Positions 1 to 8,497 are shown, counted from the stretch's first letter. The stretch: 34,686 nt of DNA from an uncultured Erysipelotrichaceae bacterium (GCA_900314905.1 OMXA01000020.1:1-34686); one strand, 5' to 3'. The notes: a model not told the origin generated them from the letters alone. A program made the numbers and translations.

Positions 1-9
1 GGAATCACT

Positions 10-276
10 ATGATCAACATTCGCCCTGTCTCCGACCTCAGAAACAAGTTCCCGGAGCTTGAAAAAACTGTCATTGAATCAAATGAACCTGTCTTTCTCA
101 CAAAGAACGGCTATGGCACCATGGTTCTTTTAAGTATCGAACAGTACTCCGCACTCACTGACGACACAGAACGCAAGCTCGATGAAGCCGATGCAGCAGC
201 AGCGAAATCGGACGAACGATACTCCGCAGATGAAGTCTTCACCAGAGTAAGGAGCCACATCCGTGAAAAAGTATAA
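10..276 (+). CDS. Type II antitoxin, Phd/YefM (RelB-like) family
   Basis: This 88-residue acidic protein is probably the DNA-binding antitoxin that neutralises the downstream toxin and represses the pair. The N-terminal half has the Phd/YefM pattern: a short first strand (MINIRPVSDLR), a helix, then a PVFLTKNGYGTMVLLS strand pair and an EQYSAL helix. The C-terminal half (about residues 50-88) is charged and alanine-rich, as expected for the toxin-neutralising tail. Its stop overlaps the next start by 14 bases, the usual translational coupling of these pairs. Only nine bases lie upstream, so the promoter and operator are outside the window. The family call rests on pattern and on the toxin partner. 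Confidence 0.85.
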   Translation: MINIRPVSDLRNKFPELEKTVIESNEPVFLTKNGYGTMVLLSIEQYSALTDDTERKLDEADAAAAKSDERYSADEVFTRVRSHIREKV

Positions 277-577
277 GCTGTCATTTCTTCTCCTTTTTGA
301 GGAAGATCTGAATGAGATCGTGGACTACATCTCAACTGATCTTCAGAACCCAAGCGCCGCAGATCATCTGATTGACGATATCGAATCTGCAATATACAAG
401 CGCCTGGAAGCGCCGTTGTCGTTTGCTCCGTATCCTTCGTCAAAAAAACGACCACATCCCTATTACAGAATCAAGGTCAGAAACTTTTCTGTATTCTATG
501 TTGTCATCGAGGACACCATGGAGGTACGCCGCGTTATGTATTCCAAGAGAGATCTGGATAAACTGCTCAGCGATTGA
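263..577 (+). CDS. Type II toxin, RelE/ParE superfamily
   Basis: This 104-residue protein is probably the toxin of the pair. It has the RelE/ParE layout: strand 1 (YKLSFLLLFEEDL), two helices (DLNEIVDYISTDL and AADHLIDDIESAIYKRLE), then the strand run YYRIKVRNFSVFYVVIE and EVRRVMYSKRDLDKLL. RelE members cut mRNA at the ribosome and ParE members poison gyrase, and the sequence alone does not decide between them. The start codon lies inside the antitoxin gene. The gene converges on the HNH gene with four bases between the two stop codons. Confidence 0.85.
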   Translation: MKKYKLSFLLLFEEDLNEIVDYISTDLQNPSAADHLIDDIESAIYKRLEAPLSFAPYPSSKKRPHPYYRIKVRNFSVFYVVIEDTMEVRRVMYSKRDLDKLLSD

Positions 578-581
578 TCGC

Positions 582-941
582 TTAATAATGGTATACCGGA
601 TGGGAGTCATCCCGTCTGGTCTTCTTATCGTGGCATCTCTTATACAGTGCCTGCCAGTTCGAACGATCCCAGAAGAGCTTCGGGTCTCCTTGGTGTGGAA
701 CGATATGGTCCACAACCGTCGCCGGTGTTGCTTTTCCTACCTTCAGGCACTCCTCGCAGAGTGGATGAAGTGCCAGGAACTTCTTGCTCTCCCGTCTCCA
801 TCTCACACCGCATCCTTTCGTTGCAGCCGAGCGGCTCTCTTCCGGATGCAAAGCTTTGTGTTCCTCGCAGTACTTCTGTCCGGCGGGCACGAGGTTCGGA
901 CAGCAGGGATGCCTGCACGGAACCTTCGGTTTGTATGGCAT
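582..941 (-). CDS. HNH endonuclease, small zinc-finger type
   Basis: A protein of 119 residues starting with MPYKPKVPC. The start at 941 is chosen because GGAGGTGA lies six bases upstream on the minus strand; the frame stays open a further 27 codons without a better site. A zinc-binding segment (CRHPCC, later YCEEH, CEEC) precedes the HNH core: VVDHIVPHQGD, then RSNWQALYKRCHDKKT. This architecture is typical of the HNH enzymes next to phage terminase genes, which nick or cut DNA during packaging, but no phage genes flank it here. It may be a phage remnant or a stand-alone nuclease. The bottom-strand gene converges on the toxin gene. Confidence 0.85.
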   Translation of the reverse strand: MPYKPKVPCRHPCCPNLVPAGQKYCEEHKALHPEESRSAATKGCGVRWRRESKKFLALHPLCEECLKVGKATPATVVDHIVPHQGDPKLFWDRSNWQALYKRCHDKKTRRDDSHPVYHY

Positions 942-1072
942 GTCCGTCACCTCCGTTCCTGATTTCTCCCACGTAAAAATCCTGGAAATTCGGTCAGATA
1001 TCTGGTTCCCCTGGAAGCGCATACGAGGTATGATATTCGGGAAAGTTGTTGGAAGCTTTCGCGGGGGTAGAG

Positions 1073-1801
1073 ATGAAGAGATATCATGGCTGGTTATTGC
1101 GCGTTTTCCTGGTGGCAGCGATGGCGGTCCTGGCAGACTGGCTGTTCATGGGCAGAATTTCCGGAGTGATCACCGTAAAAGCAGAGGGTGATGACTGCGG
1201 CTGGGTTGTGGACTGGAATCATCCGGATGGGGGCTACTGCAGCTATTATGTCAATGGCTCTCCGGCTGATACGTATTCTTCTGCGGAAGATAGCTATTCT
1301 TATGGGACAGAGCCTCGCAGCATGACCTGGTATGGTCAGTACAGCAATCCGGATGTGCAGATCGGGGTCGGAACGATGAAGGGCAATGGCTGCGTGCCTA
1401 CGGCTGGTTCCATTCTGCTTTCCGGTTATGGGATTTATATCTCTCCGACAGATCTTGGCTGGTATCTGTATGGAACCGGAAACTTCAATAATTACTATGG
1501 TCATGGCGGAACGGATCTTTGCTGGTATGATATCGCTGCTTATGCGGGCCTCGGGGCATGGGGGATCTATGACTATGATTCCTTCGTGTCGGCTCTTCAG
1601 GGAGGTGCGAGTGTTGCCTGCCATATCTATTACGGAAGCAGCACGCATGCGGTGGTTGCGACTGGCTACAATAATGGCAGAACCACAGTTTATGATCCGA
1701 TCAGCGGCTGTTACAGCAAGGATGTCAGCTCACTCTGGAATGGGCGTTCCTTTGAGTGGGTTGACTGCATGAGCGGAACGTCAATCACGGCGATTCAGTA
1801 A
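1073..1801 (+). CDS. Secreted C39-like (papain-fold) cysteine protease
   Basis: A 242-residue exported protein. GGGGGTAG just before the ATG at 1073 supports this start over an ATG at 1046. Residues about 8-32 are hydrophobic and precede TVKAEGDD, a likely signal-peptidase site. The Peptidase_C39_2 pattern is visible: Cys107 in NGCVPTAGS, His192 in STHAVVATGY and Asp208 in VYDP. The N-terminal mature part is rich in Tyr, Ser and Gly. Substrates could be cell-wall or host peptides; nothing in the sequence identifies them. It lies 56 bases upstream of the diguanylate cyclase and may share its transcript. Confidence 0.8.
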   Translation: MKRYHGWLLRVFLVAAMAVLADWLFMGRISGVITVKAEGDDCGWVVDWNHPDGGYCSYYVNGSPADTYSSAEDSYSYGTEPRSMTWYGQYSNPDVQIGVGTMKGNGCVPTAGSILLSGYGIYISPTDLGWYLYGTGNFNNYYGHGGTDLCWYDIAAYAGLGAWGIYDYDSFVSALQGGASVACHIYYGSSTHAVVATGYNNGRTTVYDPISGCYSKDVSSLWNGRSFEWVDCMSGTSITAIQ

Positions 1802-1857
1802 GGATCATTTCAGATGAAGTCTCAGGAAACCATCTGATTCAGGGGTAACAGGAAATC

Positions 1858-3330
1858 ATGGAGGAGAAATTCCGGAAAATACAGGTTAGGACTTTGCTGC
1901 TGTCGACAGTATTTTTCCTGTTTCTCTCCTTTTTTCTTACGGTGATTCTGAACTGGCAGTCTGATGTTCTCGTGAAGAAGACGGCTTCTCAGCTGATTGC
2001 GGCGCATAATCAGCAGATGGAGATGAATCTGAATTCCTATCTGAGCAAGGTTGAGAAGGCTGCTTCGCTGCTTTATTCGGAAGAGGAGTATTACACATTC
2101 GATCCTGGTGATGAGAACATGGATCCGTATGAGAAGCAGGAAATCACCTCGGATATGACGGACCGGATCAATGATCTCGGCATCCTGGATAATTATACGG
2201 ACTTCAGCGTCGTCTATCGCAACGATGACCGGATCGGCTGGCTTTCCAAGGTAACGAGGGCAATGTATTCCGACAAGCAGATGTATGCAGACTTCGATTC
2301 GATTCTGAATGCCGGAAATGGGGATTATGCCTGGGTGTTCGGCCTGAATGGAAATACAGATCATCTGTACTATCTGAAGCGATACAACGAACAGGCGATC
2401 ATCATGATTTCATTCTATTCGCTGGAACTGAAGCAGTATTTTGTGATTCCGGAAGAGCTGAATGGAATGAATGTCACGCTCGTGGATGAAGAGAACCATA
2501 TTCTCTATGCCAATGACGAGAGCAGGATCGGGGAACAGCTGCCGGAAGAAATCATCAAGACTCTCGGAGAGGTCTCAAATGGCTCGGCTGCCACAAAAGA
2601 TATGCTGGTGACCAGCAATATGTGCGCAAATGGCTGGCGGATTGTGTGCACCATGTCGTATGACTTCATCAATCGCGAAAATGAAGCGGCAAGCCGGGAT
2701 TCTCTTGTCTATGTGCTGGCAATGATTGGATTGCTGCTGTGGCTGGAGCTGCGGCAGGCAAGGGCGATGAACCTTTCGGCTGCCGGAATTGTGGAAACGC
2801 TTCAGGAGAGAGCAGAACACGATCTCATGACAGGTCTTTACAACAAGACGGAATTCGAACAGGATGCTGGCGGGAAACTGGCGCATCAGAAGAAAGGATC
2901 TGTGTATTCTTATACGATTATCGATCTGGACCGGTTCAAAGAGATCAATGATACTTATGGGCACAGTGCCGGTGATGAGGTGCTGATTGAGTTTGCAGGA
3001 ATCATCCGGAAGCACTTTCCAGAGGGACAGTATATTGCCGGGAGGCTCGGAGGCGATGAGTTCGGTATTTTTGCAGAGACGAATTCAGGCAGAGAAGAAG
3101 TCCGCAGGATTATCACAGAGAAGCTTCAGGCAATGCATGAGGAGCTGTCAGAAACAAAGTTCCGGTCCGGAGATATGAAAGTATCATTTTCGAGCGGTAC
3201 TGTGATTGCGGAAGAGCAGGATACTTCTTTTCAGAAGCTGAACAGAAGGGCGGATGCGCTGCTTTACCATGGTAAGCGGAACGGCCGGGGCAGAGATGAA
3301 TCGGAGGCGGCAGATGAAGAAGCAGAATAA
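1858..3330 (+). CDS. Membrane diguanylate cyclase with extracytoplasmic sensor
   Basis: A 490-residue protein that should make cyclic di-GMP from two GTP. Residues about 11-33 form a first membrane helix. A region of about 240 residues outside the membrane follows, then a second helix near 281-297. A short linker leads into the GGDEF domain from about 315. The signature GGDEF is at 398-402, and the DLDRF motif and the DTYGHSAGDE metal/GTP segment are intact. No RxxD inhibitory site occurs five residues upstream, where the sequence is EGQY, so classical product inhibition looks absent. AGGAAATC precedes the ATG. The next gene starts 17 bases before its stop. The outer region looks Cache-like in size, but I cannot assign the fold from sequence alone. 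Confidence 0.9.
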   Translation: MEEKFRKIQVRTLLLSTVFFLFLSFFLTVILNWQSDVLVKKTASQLIAAHNQQMEMNLNSYLSKVEKAASLLYSEEEYYTFDPGDENMDPYEKQEITSDMTDRINDLGILDNYTDFSVVYRNDDRIGWLSKVTRAMYSDKQMYADFDSILNAGNGDYAWVFGLNGNTDHLYYLKRYNEQAIIMISFYSLELKQYFVIPEELNGMNVTLVDEENHILYANDESRIGEQLPEEIIKTLGEVSNGSAATKDMLVTSNMCANGWRIVCTMSYDFINRENEAASRDSLVYVLAMIGLLLWLELRQARAMNLSAAGIVETLQERAEHDLMTGLYNKTEFEQDAGGKLAHQKKGSVYSYTIIDLDRFKEINDTYGHSAGDEVLIEFAGIIRKHFPEGQYIAGRLGGDEFGIFAETNSGREEVRRIITEKLQAMHEELSETKFRSGDMKVSFSSGTVIAEEQDTSFQKLNRRADALLYHGKRNGRGRDESEAADEEAE

Positions 3331-4606
3331 ATGGGTCGATATTCTGATTGTTTCAGTGATTGCCGCAATGACAATTCTGCAGGTTTATGATTCGGACCTG
3401 AGTCAGTCTTCCAGAAAGATTGTCAGCCAGTATGATGACAGCACGAAGATCTCTCTTGGCTGGTGGGGCAATGATGAGCGTCATGTGTATACGCTGCAGG
3501 GAGTCGATCTGTTTGAGCAGAAGCATCCTGATATTTCTGTTTCCAGTCAGTACAGTGTGTGGTCTGGCTATGAAAGACGGTATCGGATCTATATGATGTC
3601 GGGGACCGAGCCGGATGTGATGCTGGTGAATTACAACTGGCTGCAGGAGTATTCTCCGGATGGAACGGGATATTATGATCTCAATGATCTCAGCAGCTGG
3701 ATTGATCTTTCTGCCTTCACGGAAGAAGAGAAGAAGAGCGGCATGGTGAATGGGCATCTGAATGCCTTGCCGACTGCGTACAATGCGGTGGTTTTCTATT
3801 ATAACCAGGATATTCTGGATCATTACGGGCTTGAGGTGCCGAAGACCTGGGAGGATCTGGAGAAGGCTGCTGAAGTGATGTATCCGGATGGGATCTATCC
3901 TCTGTATATCAACGAGAAGCATCTCTTTCTGACGATCAATGCTTATTACGAACAGAGAAGCGGAGCATATGCATTTGCGGAGGACGGAACCTATATCGGA
4001 GGGACGAATTGCGCAGAGGCCTTTCTTTCCTTTTATGAAGAACTGGTTGATCGGCATGTGATCAAACCGATGGAAGAGAATGATTCCGATGACTTCCAGA
4101 ATGGAAAGACTGCTGGTGCGGCATTCTGGGCAAGCGATGCAGATCGCTATTGCGGCGGGCTGGAGAAGAATGGCTATCGCGTAACGATGGGCAGTCCGCT
4201 CAGATTGGATGATGCAGATCATTCCGGCTGGTATGTGAAGCCTGCGACGATGTTTGCAATCAAGGCAGATACGGCTCATCCCGAAGAGGCAGCAGAACTG
4301 CTCGATTTTCTGCTGAATGATCCGGATATGGCCCGGCTGACGGGCATGGAAAGAGGGGTTCCGGTCTCTGCGGATGCCCGGGCTGCACTTTCTGAGTCCG
4401 AGCTTCACGATGGCTATTCTGCTCAGGCAGGCAATGAGATCATTGAGAATCTGAACAGCCTTCAGTTCATGAATCCTGTGCTGGAGAATGAAGCTGTCAT
4501 CAAGTCTTTCCGGGATATATGTGCAAAATACCGGTATGGGAAGGAAGACCTGAACGCTGCTGCAGAGGAACTCGCAGAGAGGTGGTCTCAGGCATCCCAA
4601 TCCTGA
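3314..4606 (+). CDS. Membrane-anchored extracellular solute-binding protein (family 1, sugar type)
   Basis: A 430-residue protein of the family 1 solute-binding type, as used by carbohydrate ABC importers. Family features include the LGWWGND opening, FEQKHPDISV, GTEPDVMLVNYNWLQEY, the central AYNAVVFYYNQDIL with VPKTWEDLEKAAE, and the late HPEEAAELLDFLL. The ATG at 3314 is chosen because GGAGG ends six bases upstream; an in-frame ATG at 3296 has a poorer site. The N-terminus (MKKQNKWVDILIVSVIAAM) is a membrane helix without a lipobox cysteine, so the protein may stay anchored by it. No permease or ATPase gene follows. The coding overlap with the diguanylate cyclase suggests a shared signalling role. 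Confidence 0.85.
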   Translation: MKKQNKWVDILIVSVIAAMTILQVYDSDLSQSSRKIVSQYDDSTKISLGWWGNDERHVYTLQGVDLFEQKHPDISVSSQYSVWSGYERRYRIYMMSGTEPDVMLVNYNWLQEYSPDGTGYYDLNDLSSWIDLSAFTEEEKKSGMVNGHLNALPTAYNAVVFYYNQDILDHYGLEVPKTWEDLEKAAEVMYPDGIYPLYINEKHLFLTINAYYEQRSGAYAFAEDGTYIGGTNCAEAFLSFYEELVDRHVIKPMEENDSDDFQNGKTAGAAFWASDADRYCGGLEKNGYRVTMGSPLRLDDADHSGWYVKPATMFAIKADTAHPEEAAELLDFLLNDPDMARLTGMERGVPVSADARAALSESELHDGYSAQAGNEIIENLNSLQFMNPVLENEAVIKSFRDICAKYRYGKEDLNAAAEELAERWSQASQS

Positions 4607-4754
4607 TCAATGCTGATGAATCGGAATTTCTTCATCATTGAAGGTGCAGGAAAAGAGGGCGGCTTCAGACTTCATGAAATCATCCGCGATGAAGGATCTG
4701 AAATGCCTTTATGGTTCAGGAGATCGGCAAGCAGAATGCTGAGCATTGAACTTC

Positions 4755-4788
4755 GATCTGCAGAGAGAGATTCTATGCAGGTCTTTTT
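4755..4788 (+). terminator. Rho-independent terminator after the solute-binding protein gene
   Basis: Stem GATCTGCA (4755-4762) pairs with TGCAGGTC (4776-4783), with one G-U pair and a 13-base loop, followed by five T. It ends the cyclase/binding-protein unit. The rest of 4607-4916 holds only a 61-codon open frame without a recognisable product, and a TACAAT box at 4903-4908 that sits very close to the chrA start. Confidence 0.6.
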
Positions 4789-4916
4789 GATGTGAAAACT
4801 CTGGAGCATTGGTGCAGATTCTTGTACTTTCGCAGAAGGAATTGCAGATCAGACGAAGATCAGAGGAATGGAATCATCCGTTTTGTCTGGCAGACCGGGT
4901 GATACAATGGTCAGGT

Positions 4917-5483
4917 ATGCAGAAACGGGAAAATAGAGATCAGACACTGGAGCTATTCAGAACCTTCTTCAAGATCGGGGCGTTCACGTTCGGGGGCGGT
5001 TATGCCATGATCGAACTGATCAAGCAGGAGACCGTCTTCGAGCATCATTGGATCAGCGAGGAAGATATTCTGGATGTTGTGGCGATTGCAGAATCTACAC
5101 CAGGACCGATTGCGATTAACAGTGCGACGTTTATCGGATATAAGGTTGCGGGAATCAGAGGAAGTCTGGCGGCTACGGCCGGGGTGGTGCTTCCTTCTTT
5201 TGTCATTATCTATGTGATTTCATTTGTGCTGAAGCAGTTTGAGCAGCTTCTGGCAGTCAGGTATGCGTTCTTCGGAATCCGTGCGGCAGTGCTTGCGCTG
5301 ATTCTGCAGGCGCTTCTTTCGATGTATCGTGCATGTCCGAAAGGAAAGATGGAATACCTCGTGATGGCGGCTGCGTTTCTGGCGGTTGCGGTATTTGACG
5401 GGAATGTGCTGATTGTGATTGTATGTGCGGCATGTATCGGGCTTGCTTATACGCATCTTGTCCGGAGAAAGGAGCAGGCATGA
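4917..5483 (+). CDS. chrA: Chromate transporter, half-size subunit 1
   Basis: A 188-residue membrane protein of the short-chain CHR family. The conserved FFKIGAFTFGGGYAMI motif is near residue 16, and AESTPGPIAINSATFIGYK with GSLAATAGVVLPSFVII follow. About six hydrophobic segments are visible. The frame is open upstream to 4809, but family proteins begin just before the FFKIG motif, so the ATG at 4917 is preferred although its ribosome site is weak. Short CHR proteins work as pairs, and the partner follows with a four-base overlap. They export chromate in tested cases; the natural substrate in an anaerobe is uncertain. Confidence 0.85.
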   Translation: MQKRENRDQTLELFRTFFKIGAFTFGGGYAMIELIKQETVFEHHWISEEDILDVVAIAESTPGPIAINSATFIGYKVAGIRGSLAATAGVVLPSFVIIYVISFVLKQFEQLLAVRYAFFGIRAAVLALILQALLSMYRACPKGKMEYLVMAAAFLAVAVFDGNVLIVIVCAACIGLAYTHLVRRKEQA

Positions 5484-6043
5484 ATCTTTATCTGGATCTG
5501 TTTCTGACGTTTTTCCGGATCGGCGCATTCACCTTCGGAGGCGGTTATGCAATGCTGCCGATGGTGGAGCAGGAGGTCATGGCACATCAGTGGATGAGCT
5601 TGGATGAACTGGTCAATTTCATCGCGGTCAGTGAATCGACGCCTGGTTCTTTTGCAGTCAATGTCTCCACGTATATCGGAACGGTGACGGGTGGTATTGC
5701 CGGGGCAATCTGTGCGACGCTTGGGGTGGTCACGCCTTCGTTTCTGATTATTCTGATCGTTGCGAAGTCCTATGAAGCATTCCGGAAAAGCACTGCAGTG
5801 CAGGGCGTGATGGCAGGGCTGAGGCCGGCGGTGGTCGGATTGATCGGGGCTGCGCTGATCTCAGTCGGGAAGACGGTGTTCTTTCCGGATTCTTCGCTGA
5901 AGCTGGATTCGTTTCTGCTGTCTGCGGGGATCTTCGGATTAAGCGTTTATCTGATCCGGAAGAAGAAAGTGAGTCCGATTCCGGTGATTCTGATCGGTGC
6001 TGTGATCGGAATCATCGCCGGATATGGAGGACTTGTTTCATGA
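5480..6043 (+). CDS. chrA: Chromate transporter, half-size subunit 2
   Basis: A 187-residue partner of the preceding gene. It starts at the ATG at 5480 after AAAGGAG and overlaps the upstream stop by four bases (ATGA). The CHR signature recurs as FFRIGAFTFGGGYAML, then AVSESTPGSFAVNVSTYIG and GVVTPSFLIILIV. In the two-gene form the halves insert in opposite orientations to make one transporter, which is known for the family and not shown here. The upstream frame to 5423 lacks a ribosome site. The MATE gene start overlaps its stop by four bases, so all three genes are probably co-translated. Confidence 0.88.
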   Translation: MNLYLDLFLTFFRIGAFTFGGGYAMLPMVEQEVMAHQWMSLDELVNFIAVSESTPGSFAVNVSTYIGTVTGGIAGAICATLGVVTPSFLIILIVAKSYEAFRKSTAVQGVMAGLRPAVVGLIGAALISVGKTVFFPDSSLKLDSFLLSAGIFGLSVYLIRKKKVSPIPVILIGAVIGIIAGYGGLVS

Positions 6044-7407
6044 GCAGGCCGGAGAGGTATGAGAAATTCGGATCCGAGAAGATGGCTCCGCTTCTGTTCC
6101 GGATGGCAATGCCGATGGTGGCAGCGCAGCTTGTGAATCTGCTGTACAGCATTGTGGATCGGATCTATATCGGCCATCTGCCTGAGGTCGGCACGGCAGC
6201 CCTTGCCGGAGTCGGTCTCTGCAATACGATCATCATTCTGATTTCTTCGTTTGCCAATATTCCTGGCGGAGGAGGTGCTCCACTCTGCTCGATTGCCCTC
6301 GGAAAAGGCAGGAAAGAGGAAGCGGAAGCGATTCTGAATCATGGCATGTTTCTATTGATTGTGTTTTCGGCGGTGCTGATGGTTCTGTTCTACGGGACCA
6401 TGGACCCGTTTCTGAAAGCCTGCGGGGCAAGCGAAGGAACGCTTCCTTATGCGCACCAGTACCTCAGCATCTATCTGCTTGGCACATTCTTTGTGATGGT
6501 TTCTGTCGGTCTGAATCCGTTCATCAGCAGCCAGGGATATCCGCGGGTTGCGATGCTTTCCGTCATTATCGGGGCAGTGATCAATATCGTGCTTGATCCG
6601 ATTCTGATGTTTTCGCTTGAAATGGGAATCGCCGGTGCGGCAGCTGCAACGGTTGCGTCGCAGGCAGTCAGTGCATGGATCGTGCTGAAGTTTCTGACGA
6701 AGAAAGAGGCCGCCATCCGGCTGAGCCTGAAGCATTTTCGGCTGGATACGGGAGTCATCAGGGAAATGACTGCCCTTGGAATTTCTCCATTTGTCATGGG
6801 CAGCACGGAGGCGCTCATCGGGTTTGTGCTGAATGGCCAGCTTTCCCGCTATGGCGGAGATATCTTTGTCAGTGCGCTGACGATCATGCAGTCGGGCATG
6901 CAGTTCATCAGCATTCCTCTGCAGGGATTCGGCCAGGGGTGCATTCCGGTATTGAGCTACAACTACGGAAATGGAAAGACAGATCGTGTGAAAGAAGGGT
7001 TCCGGATTCTTCTTGCAGTTTCCTTCCTGTTCAATCTGGCAATGGTGCTGTGGATGGTGTTCTTCCCCGAGATGGAAGCAGGCATGTTCACGAATGATCC
7101 GGCCCTGATCGCTGCGGTGAAGAAGGCAATGCCGTTATTCATGAGCGGCTTCTGCATCTTCGGCCTGCAGAGAGCCTGCCAGAATCTGCTGGTGGCGCTG
7201 AATCAGCCGAAGACTTCGCTGTTTATTGCGTTTCTGAGAAAAGTATTCCTGCTGGTTCCGCTGGCATATATCCTGCCTCACTTCATCACGCCTGCTTATA
7301 ATGGCGTGTATCTTGCGGAGTCATTTGCGGATGCGAGTGCTGCAATTGTCTGCACGTGCATCTGCATGCGCCTGTTTCCGAAAATTCTGAATCAGATTCA
7401 GGCCTGA
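6040..7407 (+). CDS. MATE family efflux transporter
   Basis: A 455-residue multidrug and toxin extrusion family exporter with about twelve hydrophobic helices in two halves. Family marks near the N-terminus are PLLFRMAMPMVAAQLVNLLY, SIVDRIYIGHLPEVGTAALAGVGL and the GGGGAPLCSIALGKG segment. The second half shows MQSGMQFISIPLQGFGQGCIPVLSYNYG. These proteins use a sodium or proton gradient to push out cationic drugs or metabolites. The start codon is fused to the stop of the chromate gene (ATGA). The 3' end overlaps the convergent YdcZ-type gene by ten bases. The substrate cannot be read from the sequence. Confidence 0.9.
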   Translation: MSRPERYEKFGSEKMAPLLFRMAMPMVAAQLVNLLYSIVDRIYIGHLPEVGTAALAGVGLCNTIIILISSFANIPGGGGAPLCSIALGKGRKEEAEAILNHGMFLLIVFSAVLMVLFYGTMDPFLKACGASEGTLPYAHQYLSIYLLGTFFVMVSVGLNPFISSQGYPRVAMLSVIIGAVINIVLDPILMFSLEMGIAGAAAATVASQAVSAWIVLKFLTKKEAAIRLSLKHFRLDTGVIREMTALGISPFVMGSTEALIGFVLNGQLSRYGGDIFVSALTIMQSGMQFISIPLQGFGQGCIPVLSYNYGNGKTDRVKEGFRILLAVSFLFNLAMVLWMVFFPEMEAGMFTNDPALIAAVKKAMPLFMSGFCIFGLQRACQNLLVALNQPKTSLFIAFLRKVFLLVPLAYILPHFITPAYNGVYLAESFADASAAIVCTCICMRLFPKILNQIQA

Positions 7408-8279
7408 GCTTCTTTCTTCCTGCTCAGCAGCATATTCAGGATCATGCCGGCTGCAATCAGCAGACCGCCGTATACGGAACGTATGTTGGCTGCAGTTCCG
7501 AAGGCAAGATCAATCAGAATGGAAGTTGCCATCTGGCCTAGGAAAGAAAGCAATGTGAAGTGAAAGGCGCTGATCTTCGGAACGACGACATTGTTGCAGG
7601 CAATGGCGACAACACCGATGGCACCGCCGAAGTAAGTCCACACCGGAGCGGAAAACAGAAGACTTGCCTGCTGCAGTTTCAGCCCGTCAAGCAGAAAGGC
7701 TAGCACGATCGTGATCGGCAGACCTGCCAGATGATTGATGAAAGATCCCTGCAGCGCACCGATTGAATTGCTCAGGACGGCATTGACCGTTCTGGAAATG
7801 ACAATGACGACCCCGGCGGTCAGGGACAGGATTACCGGAATGACTGAGGATTTCTCATTGAAATCCATCATGACCAGAATGCCTGCGATGGAAAAGGCAA
7901 AGCCGATCAGTGTGGAACGGTTGAAGGGCCTTTTCTCCATGCCCATGAGACCGAAACTATCCAGAAACAGAGAAGCCATAGTTCCGCCGAGCAGGGTAAG
8001 GGAAGAGATGCTGATCATCGAAATCCTTCCGAAGGCCAGAGCCTGGAAGATTACCGTCAGAACGCCGATGCATCCGCCAAGATAAGCCCAGAAGGGAAGC
8101 GAACGGTCCAGCACCAGCTTCTTATGAGACGCTTTCAGGAAAAGCCATGCGAAGAACACTCCTACCGCATGGACGATCATTGCCTCATTATAGACGCCGA
8201 TTGCATTTCCGAGACTTCCGTTGAACAGAACCTGAAAGGCAACCAGTGCTCCGATTCCGAATGCATAAAGCAGATACAT
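7398..8279 (-). CDS. DMT family transporter, YdcZ (DUF606) type
   Basis: A 293-residue membrane protein made of two repeated DUF606 halves of about 145 residues, beginning MYLLYAFGIGALVAFQVLFNGSLG and, in the second half, IVISRTVNAVLSNSIGALQGSFINH. About ten hydrophobic segments are visible. The ATG at 8279 follows GGAGGGAAAGCGCAT on the minus strand; the frame runs open to 8384 but through the leader hairpin. The family belongs to the drug/metabolite transporter superfamily and its substrates are largely unknown. The leader is unusual, with two operator-like palindromes, inverted repeats and a terminator-like hairpin between the probable promoter and the start, suggesting controlled readthrough. 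Confidence 0.85.
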   Translation of the reverse strand: MYLLYAFGIGALVAFQVLFNGSLGNAIGVYNEAMIVHAVGVFFAWLFLKASHKKLVLDRSLPFWAYLGGCIGVLTVIFQALAFGRISMISISSLTLLGGTMASLFLDSFGLMGMEKRPFNRSTLIGFAFSIAGILVMMDFNEKSSVIPVILSLTAGVVIVISRTVNAVLSNSIGALQGSFINHLAGLPITIVLAFLLDGLKLQQASLLFSAPVWTYFGGAIGVVAIACNNVVVPKISAFHFTLLSFLGQMATSILIDLAFGTAANIRSVYGGLLIAAGMILNMLLSRKKEAQA

Positions 8280-8325
8280 ATGCGCTTTCCCTCCGACTTG
8301 CTCAAGCATTATATACGCGCAATCA

Positions 8326-8364
8326 GAAAAGAAAAAGAATCGCAGACGGGAAGAACTGCGATTC
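8326..8364 (-). terminator. Terminator-like hairpin in the leader of the YdcZ-type gene
   Basis: Perfect nine-base stem GAATCGCAG (8337-8345) with CTGCGATTC (8356-8364) and a ten-base loop. Read leftward, the stem is followed by TTTTTC and TTTT. On the plus strand only four T follow, so it works best on the minus strand, 47 bases before the gene's ATG. It may be an attenuator for that gene, or it may insulate a second start: a minus-strand TATAAT lies at 8308-8313 with only a T-rich stretch at the -35 position. Confidence 0.6.
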
Positions 8365-8377
8365 TTTTCATACACTC

Positions 8378-8481
8378 CAGGCATTGTGCGAGATGCCTGT
8401 CATCAGAGAATCCAGACAAATGGAAGGGGTGAGATCTCAGTACAGGAGAACAATCAGGTGAAGGAGTGAATACTGAGATCT
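8378..8481. repeat. Two inverted repeats in the csoR / YdcZ-type intergenic region
   Basis: AGATCTCAGTA (8432-8442) is matched perfectly by TACTGAGATCT (8471-8481) across 28 bases. CAGGCAT (8378-8384) is matched by ATGCCTG (8393-8399). On the minus strand these come before the terminator-like hairpin and would form a three-stem leader RNA for the YdcZ-type gene. I do not recognise a known riboswitch class in the sequence. Confidence 0.5.
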
Positions 8482-8497
8482 GGTTGTCTGTTTCTGA

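Noticed and set aside
1810-1837. TCAGATG...CATCTGA inverted repeat between the protease and cyclase genes
   Set aside because: Seven-base stem without a T run; too weak to call a terminator and probably chance.
3353-4600. 415-codon antisense frame opposite the solute-binding protein
   Set aside because: It mirrors a well-supported gene with clear family motifs; long antisense frames are common at this base composition and codon bias.
4610-4795. 61-codon open frame between the solute-binding protein and chrA
   Set aside because: No ribosome site, no recognisable domain, and its 3' end lies in the terminator hairpin.
4883-4908. TTGTCT / TACAAT promoter for chrA
   Set aside because: The spacer is only 14 bases, and the start point would fall almost on the chosen ATG; not convincing.
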